A stretch of 46,068 bases of DNA, taken from positions 1 through 46,068 of the forward strand of contig NZ_JAEL01000043.1 of assembly GCF_000518885.1 (NCBI RefSeq), written 5' to 3'. Each line of letters starts with the position of its first letter. Within the stretch, counting starts at the first letter, position 1. The notes below the pieces were generated by a model, which saw only the letters and a program-made list of their open reading frames with translations, did no database searches and was not told the DNA's origin. The position numbers and the translations under genes were made by a program. The stretch comes from Bacillus sp. J33. Its GTDB lineage: Bacteria; Bacillota; Bacilli; Bacillales; Cytobacillaceae. This document shows, piece by piece, positions 6,929-17,206 of the stretch.

Positions 6929-7759
6929 ATGAAAAAATTAGCTGTTGTTGGAGCAGGGTCCATGGCAGAAGCATTAATATCAGGGATAATAGAAAACCGG
7001 CTTATCACCGGGGAAAACATTTGGGTAACAAATAAATGCAATAAGGAAAAACTGCAATCCATGCAGAAGGCTTATGGCGTACAAGTCACTTATAACCTCA
7101 GTGAACTATTCAAAGGGGCTGACGCTGTTATTTTAGCCATGAAGCCAAAGGACGCAGCTGATGCCATCACTCTCATTAGGCCTTATTTAAAAACGAATAT
7201 GCTCGTTATTTCCGTATTGGCCGGCGTTTCCATTGAAAGTATCGAATTATTGGCAGAAAGAAAGCTTCCAGTTGTCAGAGCCATGCCAAATACCTCTGCA
7301 GCAGTCGGCAAATCAGCCAGTGCCCTATCAGTCAATGAAAGAGTGACAAAGAATCAAATGAAGCTTGTAAAAGATATGTTTGAAACAGTTGGAATGGCTG
7401 CGTTTGTAGAGGAAGCACAGCTGGATGCGGTAACAGGGCTGTCCGGAAGCGGCCCAGCGTATATTTACTATCTTGCGGAAGCGATGGAGAAAAGCGCTGA
7501 AGAAATCGGCCTCGAAAAGGAAATGGCCAAAGAATTCATCATTCAAACGCTGATTGGGGCAGCCGAGATGCTCGCAAGATCAGCCAAAGAGCCTCAGCAG
7601 CTTAGAAAAGAAGTAACAAGCCCTGGCGGAACAACAGAAGCAGGTGTAAAAGTGCTTGAGGAGAATGGTGTCCAAAAGGCTTTTATTGAATGCATCAAGG
7701 AAGCAACAGCCCAATCCAAACGCCTTGGCCACACCTTCACCAGCACTGTTAAAGCCTAA
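6929..7759 (+). CDS. proI: pyrroline-5-carboxylate reductase ProI
   Basis: A 276-aa P5C reductase (EC 1.5.1.2) catalysing the last step of proline synthesis: P5C plus NAD(P)H to proline. The Rossmann motif VGAGSMAEAL is at residues 7-16, the mid-protein AMPNTSAAVG is conserved, and the C-terminal signature TSPGGTTEAGVKVL is intact. ATG 6929 is chosen because AAGGAGG lies 9 nt before it and the Rossmann strand starts at once; the 30 extra upstream codons are repeat-derived. It is regulated by the proline T-box 300 bp upstream. No proB/proA are in the window. Confidence 0.96.
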   Translation: MKKLAVVGAGSMAEALISGIIENRLITGENIWVTNKCNKEKLQSMQKAYGVQVTYNLSELFKGADAVILAMKPKDAADAITLIRPYLKTNMLVISVLAGVSIESIELLAERKLPVVRAMPNTSAAVGKSASALSVNERVTKNQMKLVKDMFETVGMAAFVEEAQLDAVTGLSGSGPAYIYYLAEAMEKSAEEIGLEKEMAKEFIIQTLIGAAEMLARSAKEPQQLRKEVTSPGGTTEAGVKVLEENGVQKAFIECIKEATAQSKRLGHTFTSTVKA

Positions 7760-7839
7760 CCATATCAGAACTTCCTGAAATTAACTGAAAGTCTCCCGCT
7801 TTGCTTAGAACAAACTAAAAGAAAAGAGGAAGTGCTTTT

Positions 7840-8979
7840 ATGTTAGCTCTATTACTAAGCCTTAGCTTAATTGTCTGGGCAGCTGTTTTCATTGATGCTT
7901 CTTTTGGTTTTAAGCGGCTCGACCGCCTTGAGGATTCCGGAAGCATAAGCGATGGGCCCCTCCTTACTGTAGTAGCAGCGGCCAGAAATGAAGAGGCACA
8001 CTTGGAAGAAAGCTTAAAGAGCCAGCTGAATCAAAGCTATAAAAGCATTGAATGGATCCTGGTCAATGACCGTTCAACCGACAGGACCGGAAAAATTATG
8101 GATGCCATCCAGGAGTCTGATCCAAGAGTCAGAACAATCCATATTAAATCTCTTCCCGATGGATGGCTTGGTAAAAATCACGCTCTTTATAAGGGATATC
8201 AGGAATCATCAGGAGAATTGATTTTGTTTACTGATGCGGACGTTTTATTTAAAAAAGATGCATTCGGAAAGGCCATAAAATATTTTAACCAGCACAGTCT
8301 GGACCATTTGACTGCAGCTCCCCATTTAAACGGAAAAAACTTCTGGCTGAAGGCGTTCATTGCTTTTTTTCTTTTCGGTTTTTCCTATTATAAACGCCCC
8401 TGGCTGGCAAACAGCCCCCGTTCAAGAACCGGCATGGGCATTGGGGCTTTCAATCTGGTATCCAAACAGTCCTATGAAAGGCTTGGCACACATGAAGCAA
8501 TTAAAATGCGCCCGGATGATGATTTAATGCTTGGGATGAAAATGAAACAAAATGGCTTCAGGCAAAGGTTTGTAACAGCTATAAATCTAATTGAAGTAGA
8601 ATGGTATGGAAGCTTAAAAGAAGCCTTTAAGGGATTGGAGAAAAATACTTTCGCGGGTCTCCATTACCGAATCAGTATGGTGCTTTTTGCTATTGCTGGC
8701 ACATTTATTTCACAAGTTTTGCCCTTCATCACGATTTTCTCATCGGAGAGGAGCATTTTCATCCTAAGCCTTGCAAATATTTTATTACTGGCCAGCGTTT
8801 ACATTCTCATTACCAAAAGAATGTCCGCTTTCTCTTCTCTCCTGTTTCTTGTATTTCCAATAACAGCTCTCCTTTTTATTTATTCCATTATCCGTGCCGC
8901 CATCTTGACATTTTTGCAGGGCGGCATTGTATGGAGAGGCACTTTATATAAATTAAGCGAATTAAGGGGCAAGCACTGA
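7840..8979 (+). CDS. membrane-bound family 2 glycosyltransferase
   Basis: A 379-aa GT2 (GT-A fold) transferase. An N-terminal membrane segment (about residues 1-20) is followed by the nucleotide-sugar domain: VVAAARNEE near residue 45, ILVNDRSTDRT, SLPDGWLGKNHAL near 105-117, DXD-type TDAD near 132 and PDDDLMLG near 225. Then come three to four hydrophobic helices at about 170-185 and 275-365. The DGW-GK motif and architecture resemble carotenoid/hopanoid-associated glycosyltransferases (CrtQ/HpnB-like). The acceptor is not known and no carotenoid genes are adjacent. AGAGGAAG precedes the ATG. It may be co-transcribed with proI, 80 bp upstream, since no terminator separates them. Confidence 0.82.
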   Translation: MLALLLSLSLIVWAAVFIDASFGFKRLDRLEDSGSISDGPLLTVVAAARNEEAHLEESLKSQLNQSYKSIEWILVNDRSTDRTGKIMDAIQESDPRVRTIHIKSLPDGWLGKNHALYKGYQESSGELILFTDADVLFKKDAFGKAIKYFNQHSLDHLTAAPHLNGKNFWLKAFIAFFLFGFSYYKRPWLANSPRSRTGMGIGAFNLVSKQSYERLGTHEAIKMRPDDDLMLGMKMKQNGFRQRFVTAINLIEVEWYGSLKEAFKGLEKNTFAGLHYRISMVLFAIAGTFISQVLPFITIFSSERSIFILSLANILLLASVYILITKRMSAFSSLLFLVFPITALLFIYSIIRAAILTFLQGGIVWRGTLYKLSELRGKH

Positions 8980-9076
8980 GAATTCAAAAACACATCCCAA
9001 AGTGCTTGTTCTTTTTCATTTGATTTAACGCCTGCTATACTTATTATTTAGGATAGCGAAAAAAGGAGGCATTAGA

Positions 9077-10096
9077 ATGGAAACAAAACTTTTCTCCCCT
9101 TTTACCATAAAAGGGGTCACTTTAAAAAACAGAATTGTCATGGCACCGATGTGCATGTACTCAAGCCATAATGAAGATGGCATGGTCCAAAACTGGCACA
9201 GGACACACTACACGAGCCGAGCTGTCGGCCAAGTAGGCTTAATTTTCCTCGAAGCGACTGCCGTAACACCACAGGGCCGTATATCCCCTCAGGATCTGGG
9301 AATATGGAGCGATGATCATATCGCAGGGCTAAAGGAACTGACTGATTTAATGAAAGAACACGGTGCTGCAGCAGGAATCCAGCTTGCACACGCCGGCAGA
9401 AAAGCTACAGTTGAAGGGGAAATTCTTGCCCCATCCGCCATCGCTTTCAATGAAAAAATGAAAACGCCAAAAGAAATGACAAAAGAAGAAATTGCTGAAA
9501 CCGTTGAAGCTTTCAAACAAGGTGCCGAAAGGGCGAAAAAAGCCGGCTTTGATGTAATTGAAATTCATGCAGCACACGGCTATTTAATCAATGAGTTCCT
9601 CTCACCTCTAAGCAATAAACGCACGGATGAATATGGAGGATCAGCAGAAAACCGTTATCGGTTCCTGCGCGAAGTCCTTGAAGCAGTTAAATCCGTATGG
9701 GACGGCCCTTTATTTGTAAGAGTTTCCGCACACGATTATCATGAAGAAGGTTTAACTGCAAAGCAATATGCTGAAATGGGCAAATGGATGAAGGATCAGG
9801 GTGTAGATCTTATTGACGTTAGCTCAGGTGCTGTGGTACCAGCAAGAATACATAGCTACCCAGGCTACCAGGTCAAATTCTCCGAAACCATTAAGGAAGG
9901 TGCAAATATTCAGACTGGCGCTGTCGGCTTAATTACATCCGGCTTGCAGGCTGAAGAAATACTGCAAAACGGACGTGCGGACTTAATTTTCATTGCCCGG
10001 GAATTGCTGCGTGATCCTTATTGGCCCCGTACAGCAGCAAAGGAGCTCGGCGTTTCCATTGAACCGCCTGAGCAATATGAGCGCGGATGGATGTAA
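9077..10096 (+). CDS. namA: NADPH dehydrogenase NamA (old yellow enzyme YqjM)
   Basis: A 339-aa FMN ene-reductase that reduces activated C=C bonds of enals, enones and nitro compounds with NADPH. Residues typical of the thermophilic-like/YqjM class are all present: Cys26 and Tyr28 in APMCMYSS, His164, His167 and Tyr169 in IHAAHGYL, and the C-terminal Arg-rich [18 protein letters not shown] precedes the ATG. It appears monocistronic with a strong terminator and faces the converging NSS transporter gene. Its physiological role is probably detoxification or redox stress. Confidence 0.95.
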   Translation: METKLFSPFTIKGVTLKNRIVMAPMCMYSSHNEDGMVQNWHRTHYTSRAVGQVGLIFLEATAVTPQGRISPQDLGIWSDDHIAGLKELTDLMKEHGAAAGIQLAHAGRKATVEGEILAPSAIAFNEKMKTPKEMTKEEIAETVEAFKQGAERAKKAGFDVIEIHAAHGYLINEFLSPLSNKRTDEYGGSAENRYRFLREVLEAVKSVWDGPLFVRVSAHDYHEEGLTAKQYAEMGKWMKDQGVDLIDVSSGAVVPARIHSYPGYQVKFSETIKEGANIQTGAVGLITSGLQAEEILQNGRADLIFIARELLRDPYWPRTAAKELGVSIEPPEQYERGWM

Positions 10097-10151
10097 TGAG
10101 AGTCCTGACAAAGGCTGTCATTAATTGATTAGAACAGAAAACAATGCATAA

Positions 10152-10184
10152 AAAAGGGATGGTTTTGGCAACCATCCCTTTTCC
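10152..10184. terminator. bidirectional terminator between namA and the NSS transporter
   Basis: AAAAGGGATGGTT pairs with AACCATCCCTTTT across a short loop; A and T runs on both sides suit both converging genes. Confidence 0.85.
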
Positions 10185-10186
10185 TA

Positions 10187-11524
10187 TTAAAATAGCTGGA
10201 GAGAATCAAGAAATACGATGATAATCACTAAAGGCACAACATAGCGAAGAAGGAAGTGCCAAGCGGAAAAGATGCCGTTAAGCGATTTCGAACCCTTGAT
10301 TAATTCATTTTTAAGCAGATCTTTCCTCATTTTATATGAAACGAAAATGGAGATAAGCAAAGCTCCGACTGGCATCAGAATATTGCTCACGAGAAAATCT
10401 GCACTGTCAAAAATGGTTTTTCCGAATATCAGGATGCCTGATAGGCTGCTGAATGATAGTGCTGATGGAATCCCGACGATAAAGATTGCCAACCCAGTAA
10501 GCCATGCTGCACGGGTTCTGCCTTTTCCCTCTTTACGCGTTAAGGCTGCCACGACAATTTCCAGCATGGAAAAAGCCGAGGTGAGGGTTGCGAATAGGAA
10601 TAATGCAAGGAATAAAAGCAAAAACACTTTTCCAAACAGAATCTGATCAAAAACAGATGGCAAAACAATAAACAATAAACCAGGTCCTGCCGCAGGTTCA
10701 AACCCCAGAGAGAAAACTGCCGGGAAAATTGCCAGGCCGGCCAGAATTGAAATAAACAAGTTCATGCCGACAACAGAAAAAGCAGGCTGCAGGAGGCTTT
10801 CTTTTTTAGATAAATATGAACTGTACGTCACCATAACGGAAACCCCGACACTCAGCGAGAAGAAAGATTGTCCCATGGCATAAAGAACCGTTTCAGAAGT
10901 TAAACTTGAAAAATCAGGCTTCAAAAAGAAAGATACACCATTCATTGCATTCTCAAGTGTTAAAGAACGGGCGATTAAAACAATAAATAAAAGAAACAGC
11001 GCAGGCATCAGAATTTTGCTGACCTGCTCAATTCCCTTTTGAATTCCTTTAGCCACAACTAAAATCGTAATGAAAAGAAAAATCCCTTGTGCTGCTACAA
11101 CAGATACAGATTCTGACACCGAGCTGCCAAATAGAGCTTCATAATCTCCTGCAGCATCCAGAGAGCCTGTAACCCCGTATACAAGATATTTAAGAATCCA
11201 TCCGCCTATTACACTATAAAAGGATAAAAGCAGAAAACAGGTGAACACACCCAAATACCCAATCCAATGCCATTTAGATCCCGGAGCAATGTCCTTGTAT
11301 GCTGAGATTGCTTCTTTCCCGGTGCTGCGCCCAATGACAAACTCCCCAAGCAAAAGCGGAAAGCCTATTAAGAGGGAAAATAAAAGAAATAATAACATAA
11401 ATGCACCGCCGCCGCTTGTTCCTGCAACATACGGAAGCTTCCAGATTGCCCCCAGTCCGATTGCCGAACCGGCCGATGCTAAAATAAAACCAATCTTCGA
11501 TGACCATTGTTCATTTTGCTGCAT
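10187..11524 (-). CDS. sodium-dependent amino-acid transporter, NSS (SNF) family
   Basis: A 445-aa integral membrane protein with about 11 hydrophobic helices. The N-terminal TM1 signature [16 protein letters not shown] (about residues 13-28), with the sodium/substrate-binding unwound segment, and GGGAF.. and LGEFVIGR of TM2 are diagnostic of neurotransmitter:sodium symporters (LeuT/MhsT/YhdH-like). It probably imports hydrophobic amino acids with Na+. The ribosome site TGGAGG precedes the ATG. Upstream is a T-box leader whose specifier reads best as UUC (Phe), which suggests an aromatic amino-acid importer similar to MhsT. The gene is monocistronic. Confidence 0.9.
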   Translation of the reverse strand: MQQNEQWSSKIGFILASAGSAIGLGAIWKLPYVAGTSGGGAFMLLFLLFSLLIGFPLLLGEFVIGRSTGKEAISAYKDIAPGSKWHWIGYLGVFTCFLLLSFYSVIGGWILKYLVYGVTGSLDAAGDYEALFGSSVSESVSVVAAQGIFLFITILVVAKGIQKGIEQVSKILMPALFLLFIVLIARSLTLENAMNGVSFFLKPDFSSLTSETVLYAMGQSFFSLSVGVSVMVTYSSYLSKKESLLQPAFSVVGMNLFISILAGLAIFPAVFSLGFEPAAGPGLLFIVLPSVFDQILFGKVFLLLFLALFLFATLTSAFSMLEIVVAALTRKEGKGRTRAAWLTGLAIFIVGIPSALSFSSLSGILIFGKTIFDSADFLVSNILMPVGALLISIFVSYKMRKDLLKNELIKGSKSLNGIFSAWHFLLRYVVPLVIIIVFLDSLQLF

Positions 11525-11612
11525 GCTTGTACCTCCACAATTTTTTTCTAAATAGAATAGAAACCGGCCGGATTTCCATTTTTAATCTTCACCCAAGCTT
11601 TATCCGAATAAA

Positions 11613-11865
11613 CAAAAAAGCCACATTTCTTCAAAAGGGACGCAAATAAGATTTACGCGGTACCACCCTTTTTGAAAGCATGTGACTTTCCACTCGAAAT
11701 ATAACGGATTAACCGTCTTTTCTGCTGAAATGCAGAAAAGATAAGCTCCAAGGTGAAATTCATCTTATCTATGTGCCAGTTTCCACCAAACACCGGCTCT
11801 CTATAAACAGGGAAATAAGACTTAATAAATACTCTTCATAGCTTTTTAAATATAATGTTTTAAGT
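11613..11865 (-). promoter_or_regulatory. T-box riboswitch, probable phenylalanine (UUC) specifier
   Basis: On the minus strand the Stem I apex TAGAGAGCCGG is followed by the specifier segment GATGAATTTCACC; UUC at 11757-11755, followed by A, is the best codon, with UUU as a one-base-shifted alternative. The T-box AGGGTGGTACCGCG is at 11669-11656. The terminator pairs CACATGCTTTC..AGGG (about 11684-11666) with CCCTTTTGAAGAAATGTGG (11639-11621), followed by a T6 run. The antiterminator uses AAAAGGG/CCCTTTT. Confidence 0.88.
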
Positions 11866-11875
11866 ATTAAGTGTG

Positions 11876-11904
11876 ATTATAGTATGGTTAAAGCAAACCG
11901 TCAA
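11876..11904 (-). promoter_or_regulatory. sigma-A promoter of the NSS T-box leader
   Basis: On the minus strand TTGACG (11904-11899) and a consensus TATAAT (11881-11876) are separated by exactly 17 bp, directly upstream of the T-box Stem I. Confidence 0.88.
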
Positions 11905-11937
11905 TGGCAAATTTGAAAAATTCAATTTTTCCAGACA

Positions 11938-12483
11938 TTACTTTTCGTTCCAAATCCGCCTCCAGTCGACACTCTCATTGTTCACTTTAATCTCATAAAC
12001 ATCCGGATTGCTCATCTTCATCAGGTTGTCAAAACCCACTTTTTCATCGAAATTGCGTAGCAGCAGGGTTGATAAATTCCCATGGCTGACCAGCACAATA
12101 TGGTCTTCATCAGAAGCAACCAGCTCCTTCAGCAGGGAAGCAGCCCGCTCCATGCCGGACGAGTGGGATTCTCCCCCTTCAAATACAAGGTCAAAATCCG
12201 AAAAGCTTTGCTCCAGCTTCTCCTGCCAATCATCAAAAAGAATAGAACTTAACACTCTTTCTCCCAAGCGAGTTTCCTCAATAATGTCCAGATTTCTGGA
12301 TTCTGCAAGCGGCCGGATTGTTTCAATGGCACGCACAAAAGGGCTCGAGTATATACGATTAACTTCTTTACCTTTAAAGAAGTCAATCAGCTTCAGCGCC
12401 TGCTCTCTTCCGCTGGCCGTCAATTTTGCAGAGAATGGCTGTCCTTCCGCTTTTGCATGACGTACAATATAGAGGGTTTTCAT
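11938..12483 (-). CDS. histidine phosphatase superfamily protein
   Basis: A 181-aa member of branch 1 of the histidine phosphatase (phosphoglycerate mutase-like) superfamily. The phospho-acceptor His9 lies in IVRHAKAE; SSPFVRAIET with the second Arg is at about residues 46-55, and HGNLSTLLLRN supplies the second His. The motif reads RHA rather than the usual RHG. The physiological substrate is unknown. The ATG lies 1 nt after the rnz stop, with AAGGTGG in the rnz end, so translation is coupled to rnz. I do not recall a phosphatase at this place in B. subtilis. Confidence 0.85.
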   Translation of the reverse strand: MKTLYIVRHAKAEGQPFSAKLTASGREQALKLIDFFKGKEVNRIYSSPFVRAIETIRPLAESRNLDIIEETRLGERVLSSILFDDWQEKLEQSFSDFDLVFEGGESHSSGMERAASLLKELVASDEDHIVLVSHGNLSTLLLRNFDEKVGFDNLMKMSNPDVYEIKVNNESVDWRRIWNEK

Positions 12484-12484
12484 T

Positions 12485-13423
12485 TTAATCCACCTTCCCT
12501 TTAACGAGCGGTATATGGATCTCCTTGAAATCCTCCGCTATTTCCGTATTTGGAAAAACCGTTTGTGATTCCTTAACAAGCTTTTCCCAATCCAATCGTT
12601 CATACCTTGAACTAATATGATTAAGGCAAAGCTTTTTGACATTTGCTTTTTGTGCGACTTTAGCCGCCTGAATGGTTGTCGAGTGAAAATAATCGTACGC
12701 AAGCTGTTCTTCTCCTTTTGAGAAAGTTGCTTCATGAATAAGCAAATCAGCATCAGCAGCCAATTCAACTGCAGCATCACAAATACGAGTATCGCCAAGC
12801 ACTGTGATGATCCTCCCCTTTTGGGCAGGTCCCAGGAAGTCACTCGCCTCTATAAGTCGCCCATCTTCAAGCTCTATATTTTCGCCATTCTTGATTTTTT
12901 TATAATGAGGACCCGGTGATACACCTGCTTCGGCAAGCTTATCAGCCAGCAGGGTACCCGGACGGTCCTTTTCTGTAATCCTGTACCCATAAGAAGGAAT
13001 TCCATGCTGAAGCAAGCGGGCTTCCACCAAAAAATCTTTATCTTCAAATATAACGCCATCACTGATTTCGTTGATTTTCAAAGGGTATTTAAGATATGTA
13101 CCGCTGACAGAAAGCGAGACTTGAACATATTCTTTAAGCCCTTTTGGACCGTAAAGAATCACTTCTGTATCACCGCCCTGGAAAGAACGGCTGGATAATA
13201 AGCCGGGCAGTCCATAAATATGGTCTCCATGAAGATGTGTGATAAAGATTTTTTCAATCCTTCGCGGTTTAATGCTGGTATGTAAAATTTGATGCTGTGT
13301 TGCCTCTCCACAGTCAAAAAGCCAGATGCTTCCTCTTTCTTCAAGAAGTTTTAAAGCCATGGACGAAACATTGCGGAGCTTTGCAGGTATTCCCGCCCCT
13401 GTTCCCAAGAAAAAAACATCCAT
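12485..13423 (-). CDS. rnz: ribonuclease Z (tRNA 3' endonuclease)
   Basis: A 312-aa short-form tRNase Z that cuts the 3' trailer of tRNA precursors lacking encoded CCA. The Zn motif THLHGDH is at residues 62-68, with later ligands in GDTR and LNHISSRY (the HxST-like C-terminal His). The exosite segment [13 protein letters not shown] lies between. Length is typical (about 307-320). AGGGGC precedes the ATG weakly. It is the first gene of a two-gene unit with the histidine phosphatase and diverges from zwf. Confidence 0.94.
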   Translation of the reverse strand: MDVFFLGTGAGIPAKLRNVSSMALKLLEERGSIWLFDCGEATQHQILHTSIKPRRIEKIFITHLHGDHIYGLPGLLSSRSFQGGDTEVILYGPKGLKEYVQVSLSVSGTYLKYPLKINEISDGVIFEDKDFLVEARLLQHGIPSYGYRITEKDRPGTLLADKLAEAGVSPGPHYKKIKNGENIELEDGRLIEASDFLGPAQKGRIITVLGDTRICDAAVELAADADLLIHEATFSKGEEQLAYDYFHSTTIQAAKVAQKANVKKLCLNHISSRYERLDWEKLVKESQTVFPNTEIAEDFKEIHIPLVKGKVD

Positions 13424-13834
13424 TTATAAAATGCCCCTTTCAGGCAGAGCAAGCACTGAGTGCCAGGAGTCTGCCACTGATCAACCCATGCTCGGGTAAC
13501 TGCCTAAATAAAAGTAGTTTGAAACTGCCAGCAGCCAAAATCGCACACTGTCTGGTTTAGTCAGGAATACTATCACTATACCACAGAGACCGCGAATTCT
13601 CTTTTAATCAATTTGATTTTGTGCCATTTCATTGGATAGTTACGCTCCTTTAGACGGACACTATCTGTAGAGTGCATACATAATGTTTGCGAAAACTGCT
13701 TTAAACAGATAAAATTTTATATTTGTACAGGCCTTTTTTAGCAGTGCAACATACCAGCATATCTGAACTGCGGGTGGACGCATGGAAGTCCAGCCTTACA
13801 TACAGAATTTTTGTCGAAGAGAGGTTCATGAATC
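13424..13834. other. 411-bp divergent intergenic region, rnz/zwf
   Basis: There is no credible gene here. For zwf a promoter candidate TTGCGA (13687-13692), 17 bp, TAAAAT (13710-13715) is visible. The stretch 13740-13830 is an untranslated leader of unclear structure. I see no T-box or other riboswitch core. Confidence 0.5.
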
Positions 13835-15337
13835 GTGACACTAAACGAAAAACCGACCGCATTAATTATGATATTTGGAGCAACGGGTGATCTGGCAAAT
13901 AGAAAATTATTTCCGTCACTTTACCGTTTGTACAGGAAAGGTAAGCTATCCGAACGCTTTGCGGTAATTGGGATTGCCAGAAGGCCGCTTTCAAATGATG
14001 AGTTTCAGGCGAATGTAAAAACTTCTGTAGAATCTGCGATAAAAGACAGCAAAGAACTTGAGGATTTTGTTTCCCATTTCTACTACCATTCGCATGATGT
14101 AACAGATTCAAGCTCATACTTGTCTCTTAAAACTATGGCAGAGGAACTGGATACACATTATTCGCTTAAAGGGAATCGAATTTTTTACCTGGCAATGGCA
14201 CCTGAATTTTTCGGTACAATTGCGGAGCACTTAAAGGCTGATGGCCTGACTGATGTTGATGGCTTTAAGCGCCTTGTAATCGAAAAGCCATTCGGCCATG
14301 ATCTTGAATCAGCCAAACAGCTCAACAAACAAATCAGAAAAGCCTTCTCCGAAAATGAAATTTACCGAATTGACCATTATTTAGGGAAGGAAATGGTGCA
14401 GAATATTGAGGTTATCCGTTTTGCCAATGCAATTTTCGAGCCTTTATGGAACAACCGCTATATCTCCAATATACAGGTTACATCCAGCGAGGTTCTTGGT
14501 GTAGAGGAACGCGGACGTTATTATGAAAAAAGCGGTGCCCTTCGCGATATGGTCCAAAACCATATGCTGCAAATGGTCGCTTTGCTTGCAATGGAACCTC
14601 CCATCCGCCTTACAACAGATGAAATCAGATCTGAAAAAGTAAAAGTTTTAAGAGCCATGCGCCCTCTTGAAGGTGAACAGGTTAAAGAATATTTTGTTCG
14701 CGGGCAATATGGCAAAGGATTCATGGATGGAAAAGAAGTCCCTGCCTATCGCGAAGAGACTATGGTGGATCCAGAGTCCAATACGGAAACATTTGTGGCA
14801 GGCAAACTGATGATTGATAACTTCCGTTGGGCAGGGGTGCCAATCTATATCCGAACAGGTAAAAGAATGGCTGCTAAATCAACAAAGATTGTCATCCAGT
14901 TTAAAGATATACCGATGAATTTATACTATCAGACTGAGCAAACGTTAAATCCGAACCTGCTTGTCATCCATATTCAGCCTGAAGAAGGCATCACCCTTTA
15001 TTTAAATGCCCAAAAATCAGGACAAAACATGGAAGCTACACCCGTTAAGTTAAACTTTGCCAACAAGGGCATCGACGGAATGAACACTCCTGAAGCATAT
15101 GAACGGCTTTTATATGACTGCATGCGCGGAGACGCTACAAACTTCACGCATTGGGATGAAGTTGCCCTTTCATGGAGCTTTGTTGATAAAATTTCGGATG
15201 TATGGGAAAACACAAAAGAAGAAGGCTTCCCAAACTACGAATCCGGCTCAATGGGGCCAAAAGAAGCAGACCAGCTGCTTGAAAAAGACGGCTTTTTCTG
15301 GTGGCCTGTTACGGACCTTGATGTTGAAGAGTGTTAA
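13835..15337 (+). CDS. zwf: glucose-6-phosphate 1-dehydrogenase
   Basis: A 500-aa G6PD (EC 1.1.1.49) that oxidises glucose-6-phosphate to 6-phosphogluconolactone with NADP+ at the entry to the oxidative pentose phosphate pathway. The dinucleotide motif GATGDLA is at residues 15-21, the substrate signature RIDHYLGKE near residue 180, and the catalytic His region LRDMVQNHMLQ near 240. It starts at GTG; AGAGAGG lies about 10 nt upstream, and the ATG at 13829 opens another, short frame. It converges with gndA, the third enzyme of the pathway, so both NADPH-forming steps are side by side. Confidence 0.96.
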   Translation: MTLNEKPTALIMIFGATGDLANRKLFPSLYRLYRKGKLSERFAVIGIARRPLSNDEFQANVKTSVESAIKDSKELEDFVSHFYYHSHDVTDSSSYLSLKTMAEELDTHYSLKGNRIFYLAMAPEFFGTIAEHLKADGLTDVDGFKRLVIEKPFGHDLESAKQLNKQIRKAFSENEIYRIDHYLGKEMVQNIEVIRFANAIFEPLWNNRYISNIQVTSSEVLGVEERGRYYEKSGALRDMVQNHMLQMVALLAMEPPIRLTTDEIRSEKVKVLRAMRPLEGEQVKEYFVRGQYGKGFMDGKEVPAYREETMVDPESNTETFVAGKLMIDNFRWAGVPIYIRTGKRMAAKSTKIVIQFKDIPMNLYYQTEQTLNPNLLVIHIQPEEGITLYLNAQKSGQNMEATPVKLNFANKGIDGMNTPEAYERLLYDCMRGDATNFTHWDEVALSWSFVDKISDVWENTKEEGFPNYESGSMGPKEADQLLEKDGFFWWPVTDLDVEEC

Positions 15338-15347
15338 ATGAAATCGA

Positions 15348-15374
15348 AAACCCCTGCAGCTGCAGGGGTTTTTG
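15348..15374 (+). terminator. zwf terminator
   Basis: ACCCCTGCAGCTGCAGGGGT (15350-15369) is a perfect 20-bp palindrome followed by a T-run on the plus strand. Confidence 0.9.
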
Positions 15375-15449
15375 TTTGGGAAAGCCTCAAAGTATAAAAA
15401 TTCTGCTGGCAATTTTGCCTGCATTTATAATAACATTCCACTATGAATT

Positions 15450-15585
15450 AATAATCTACCTTATGCATCACTTTCCACCTTTTTTTCACTACTTTTAAAA
15501 TTTATGTATCATTTCCCGATTTTTATGTGCTATTTCCCAAGTTTTTTGCTTCACTTTTTCAAAATATGCGCAACTCCTTAATATA
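15450..15585. repeat. degenerate tandem AT-rich repeats
   Basis: Diverged units of about 21-24 nt of the form TTATGTATCATTTCCCgattt recur: TATGCATCACTTTCC, TATGTATCATTTCCC, TATGTGCTATTTCCC and GCTTCACTTTTTC. No ORF is present. They lie between the zwf and gndA terminators. Confidence 0.45.
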
Positions 15586-15610
15586 ATAGGCTTTTCCTCT
15601 AAAAAGAAAA

Positions 15611-15633
15611 ACAGCGCCCAAAGGACGCTGTTT
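15611..15633 (-). terminator. gndA terminator
   Basis: ACAGCGCCC and GGACGCTGT pair, with a T-run on the minus strand right after the gndA stop. Confidence 0.85.
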
Positions 15634-15639
15634 ATTTTT

Positions 15640-17049
15640 TTACTCCATCCAATTTGTATGGAAAATGCCTTCTTTGTCTACTCGCTGATAGGTGTGTGCA
15701 CCGAAGTAGTCACGCTGAGCCTGAAGAAGGTTAGCAGGCAATGTTTCAGTGCGGTAGCTGTCATAGTAGGACAGTGCAGCTGAGAAACATGGTACAGGGA
15801 TACCGTTCTTCACAGCCACACTGATGATTTCACGGGTTGCATCCTGGTAGCTTTCTACAATTTCCTTGAAATAAGGATCAAGAAGCAGGTTCTTTAAGCC
15901 AGGCTCACGGTCATATGCTTCCTTGATTTTTTGGAGGAATTGGGCACGGATGATGCAGCCTCCGCGGAAGATCATTGCGATATCGCCGTATTTCAAATCC
16001 CATCCGTATTCTTCAGATGCTGCTCTCATTTGTGCGAATCCTTGTGCATATGAGCAGATTTTACTCATATAAAGAGCTTTGCGGACACTTTCAATAAATG
16101 CTTTTTTATCGCCTGTAAATTCTGCTGTAGCAGGACCGCGAAGAACTTTGCTTGCTTGGACGCGTTCCTCTTTCATTGCGGAAATGAAGCGTGCAAATAC
16201 TGACTCTGTAATGATCGGGAGCGGAACGCCAAGGTCAAGCGCGCTTTGGCTAGTCCACTTTCCAGTGCCTTTTTGGCCAGCTGTATCAAGAATGACATCT
16301 ACAAGCGGCTTCCCTGTTTCATCGTCTTTTTTCGTGAAAATGTCTGCAGTAATTTCAATTAAATAGCTGTCAAGCTCACCTTTATTCCAATCTGCAAATA
16401 CTTCATGAAGCTCTTCAGCAGTCAAGCCAAGCACATGCTTTAAAAGGAAATAGGACTCTGAAATCAGCTGCATATCACCGTATTCGATTCCGTTATGGAC
16501 CATTTTTACATAATGTCCGGCTCCATCAGGGCCAATATAGGTAGTACAAGCCTCACCATCGACTTTTGCTGCAATATCTTTAAAGATAGGGGCAACAAGC
16601 TCATACGCTTCCTTTTGTCCGCCAGGCATGATGGAAGGACCCTTTAGAGCGCCCTCTTCTCCGCCTGAAACTCCTGTTCCGATGAAATGGATGCCAAGCT
16701 CGCTTAATTCCTTGTTGCGGCGCTGTGTATCCACAAAGAACGTATTTCCTCCATCAATAAGAATGTCACCCTTATCTAATAATGGCTTAAGCTGTTCAAT
16801 CGTAGCATCTGTTGGTCCGCCAGCTTTAACCATGAGCATAATTTTGCGAGGCTTTTCCAAAGAGTCAACAAACTCTTCAATCGTATATGTACCATTAAAA
16901 TTTCTGCCTTCTACCTCTTTTAGCATTTCATCTGTTTTTTCGCGTGAACGGTTATAAACAGATACAGAGTATCCTCTGCTTTCAATATTCATGGCAAGAT
17001 TTTTGCCCATTACCGCTAAACCGATAACACCAAACTGTGATTTAGTCAT
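15640..17049 (-). CDS. gndA: 6-phosphogluconate dehydrogenase, decarboxylating (NADP+)
   Basis: A 469-aa 6PGDH (EC 1.1.1.44) forming ribulose-5-phosphate, CO2 and NADPH. The Rossmann motif [10 protein letters not shown] is at about residues 10-19, the substrate loop [20 protein letters not shown] near 127-146, and the catalytic Lys/His segment [19 protein letters not shown] near 180. Length and the NRS-containing YNRSREK turn (NADP+ preference) match the GndA (YqjI) group. It converges with zwf. The ribosome site GAAGGGAAG precedes the ATG. Confidence 0.96.
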   Translation of the reverse strand: MTKSQFGVIGLAVMGKNLAMNIESRGYSVSVYNRSREKTDEMLKEVEGRNFNGTYTIEEFVDSLEKPRKIMLMVKAGGPTDATIEQLKPLLDKGDILIDGGNTFFVDTQRRNKELSELGIHFIGTGVSGGEEGALKGPSIMPGGQKEAYELVAPIFKDIAAKVDGEACTTYIGPDGAGHYVKMVHNGIEYGDMQLISESYFLLKHVLGLTAEELHEVFADWNKGELDSYLIEITADIFTKKDDETGKPLVDVILDTAGQKGTGKWTSQSALDLGVPLPIITESVFARFISAMKEERVQASKVLRGPATAEFTGDKKAFIESVRKALYMSKICSYAQGFAQMRAASEEYGWDLKYGDIAMIFRGGCIIRAQFLQKIKEAYDREPGLKNLLLDPYFKEIVESYQDATREIISVAVKNGIPVPCFSAALSYYDSYRTETLPANLLQAQRDYFGAHTYQRVDKEGIFHTNWME

Positions 17050-17206
17050 TTTCTATAACTTCCCTTCTAACCTTTATGCTGCGTATTGTTCAAAAGAAGG
17101 ACTTTTTTGAACAAACCCTCCAAAAAAGAATCCACTATACTTTAGCAAGATTCCTGTCCTTATTCAACTTTCCTGTCTTAGTTTTGCATAATATCTTCTG
17201 AAAAAA

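Noticed and set aside
13297..13560. Plus-strand 87-codon frame across the rnz start
   Set aside because: It is antisense to the rnz N-terminus, with no ribosome site or recognisable domain.
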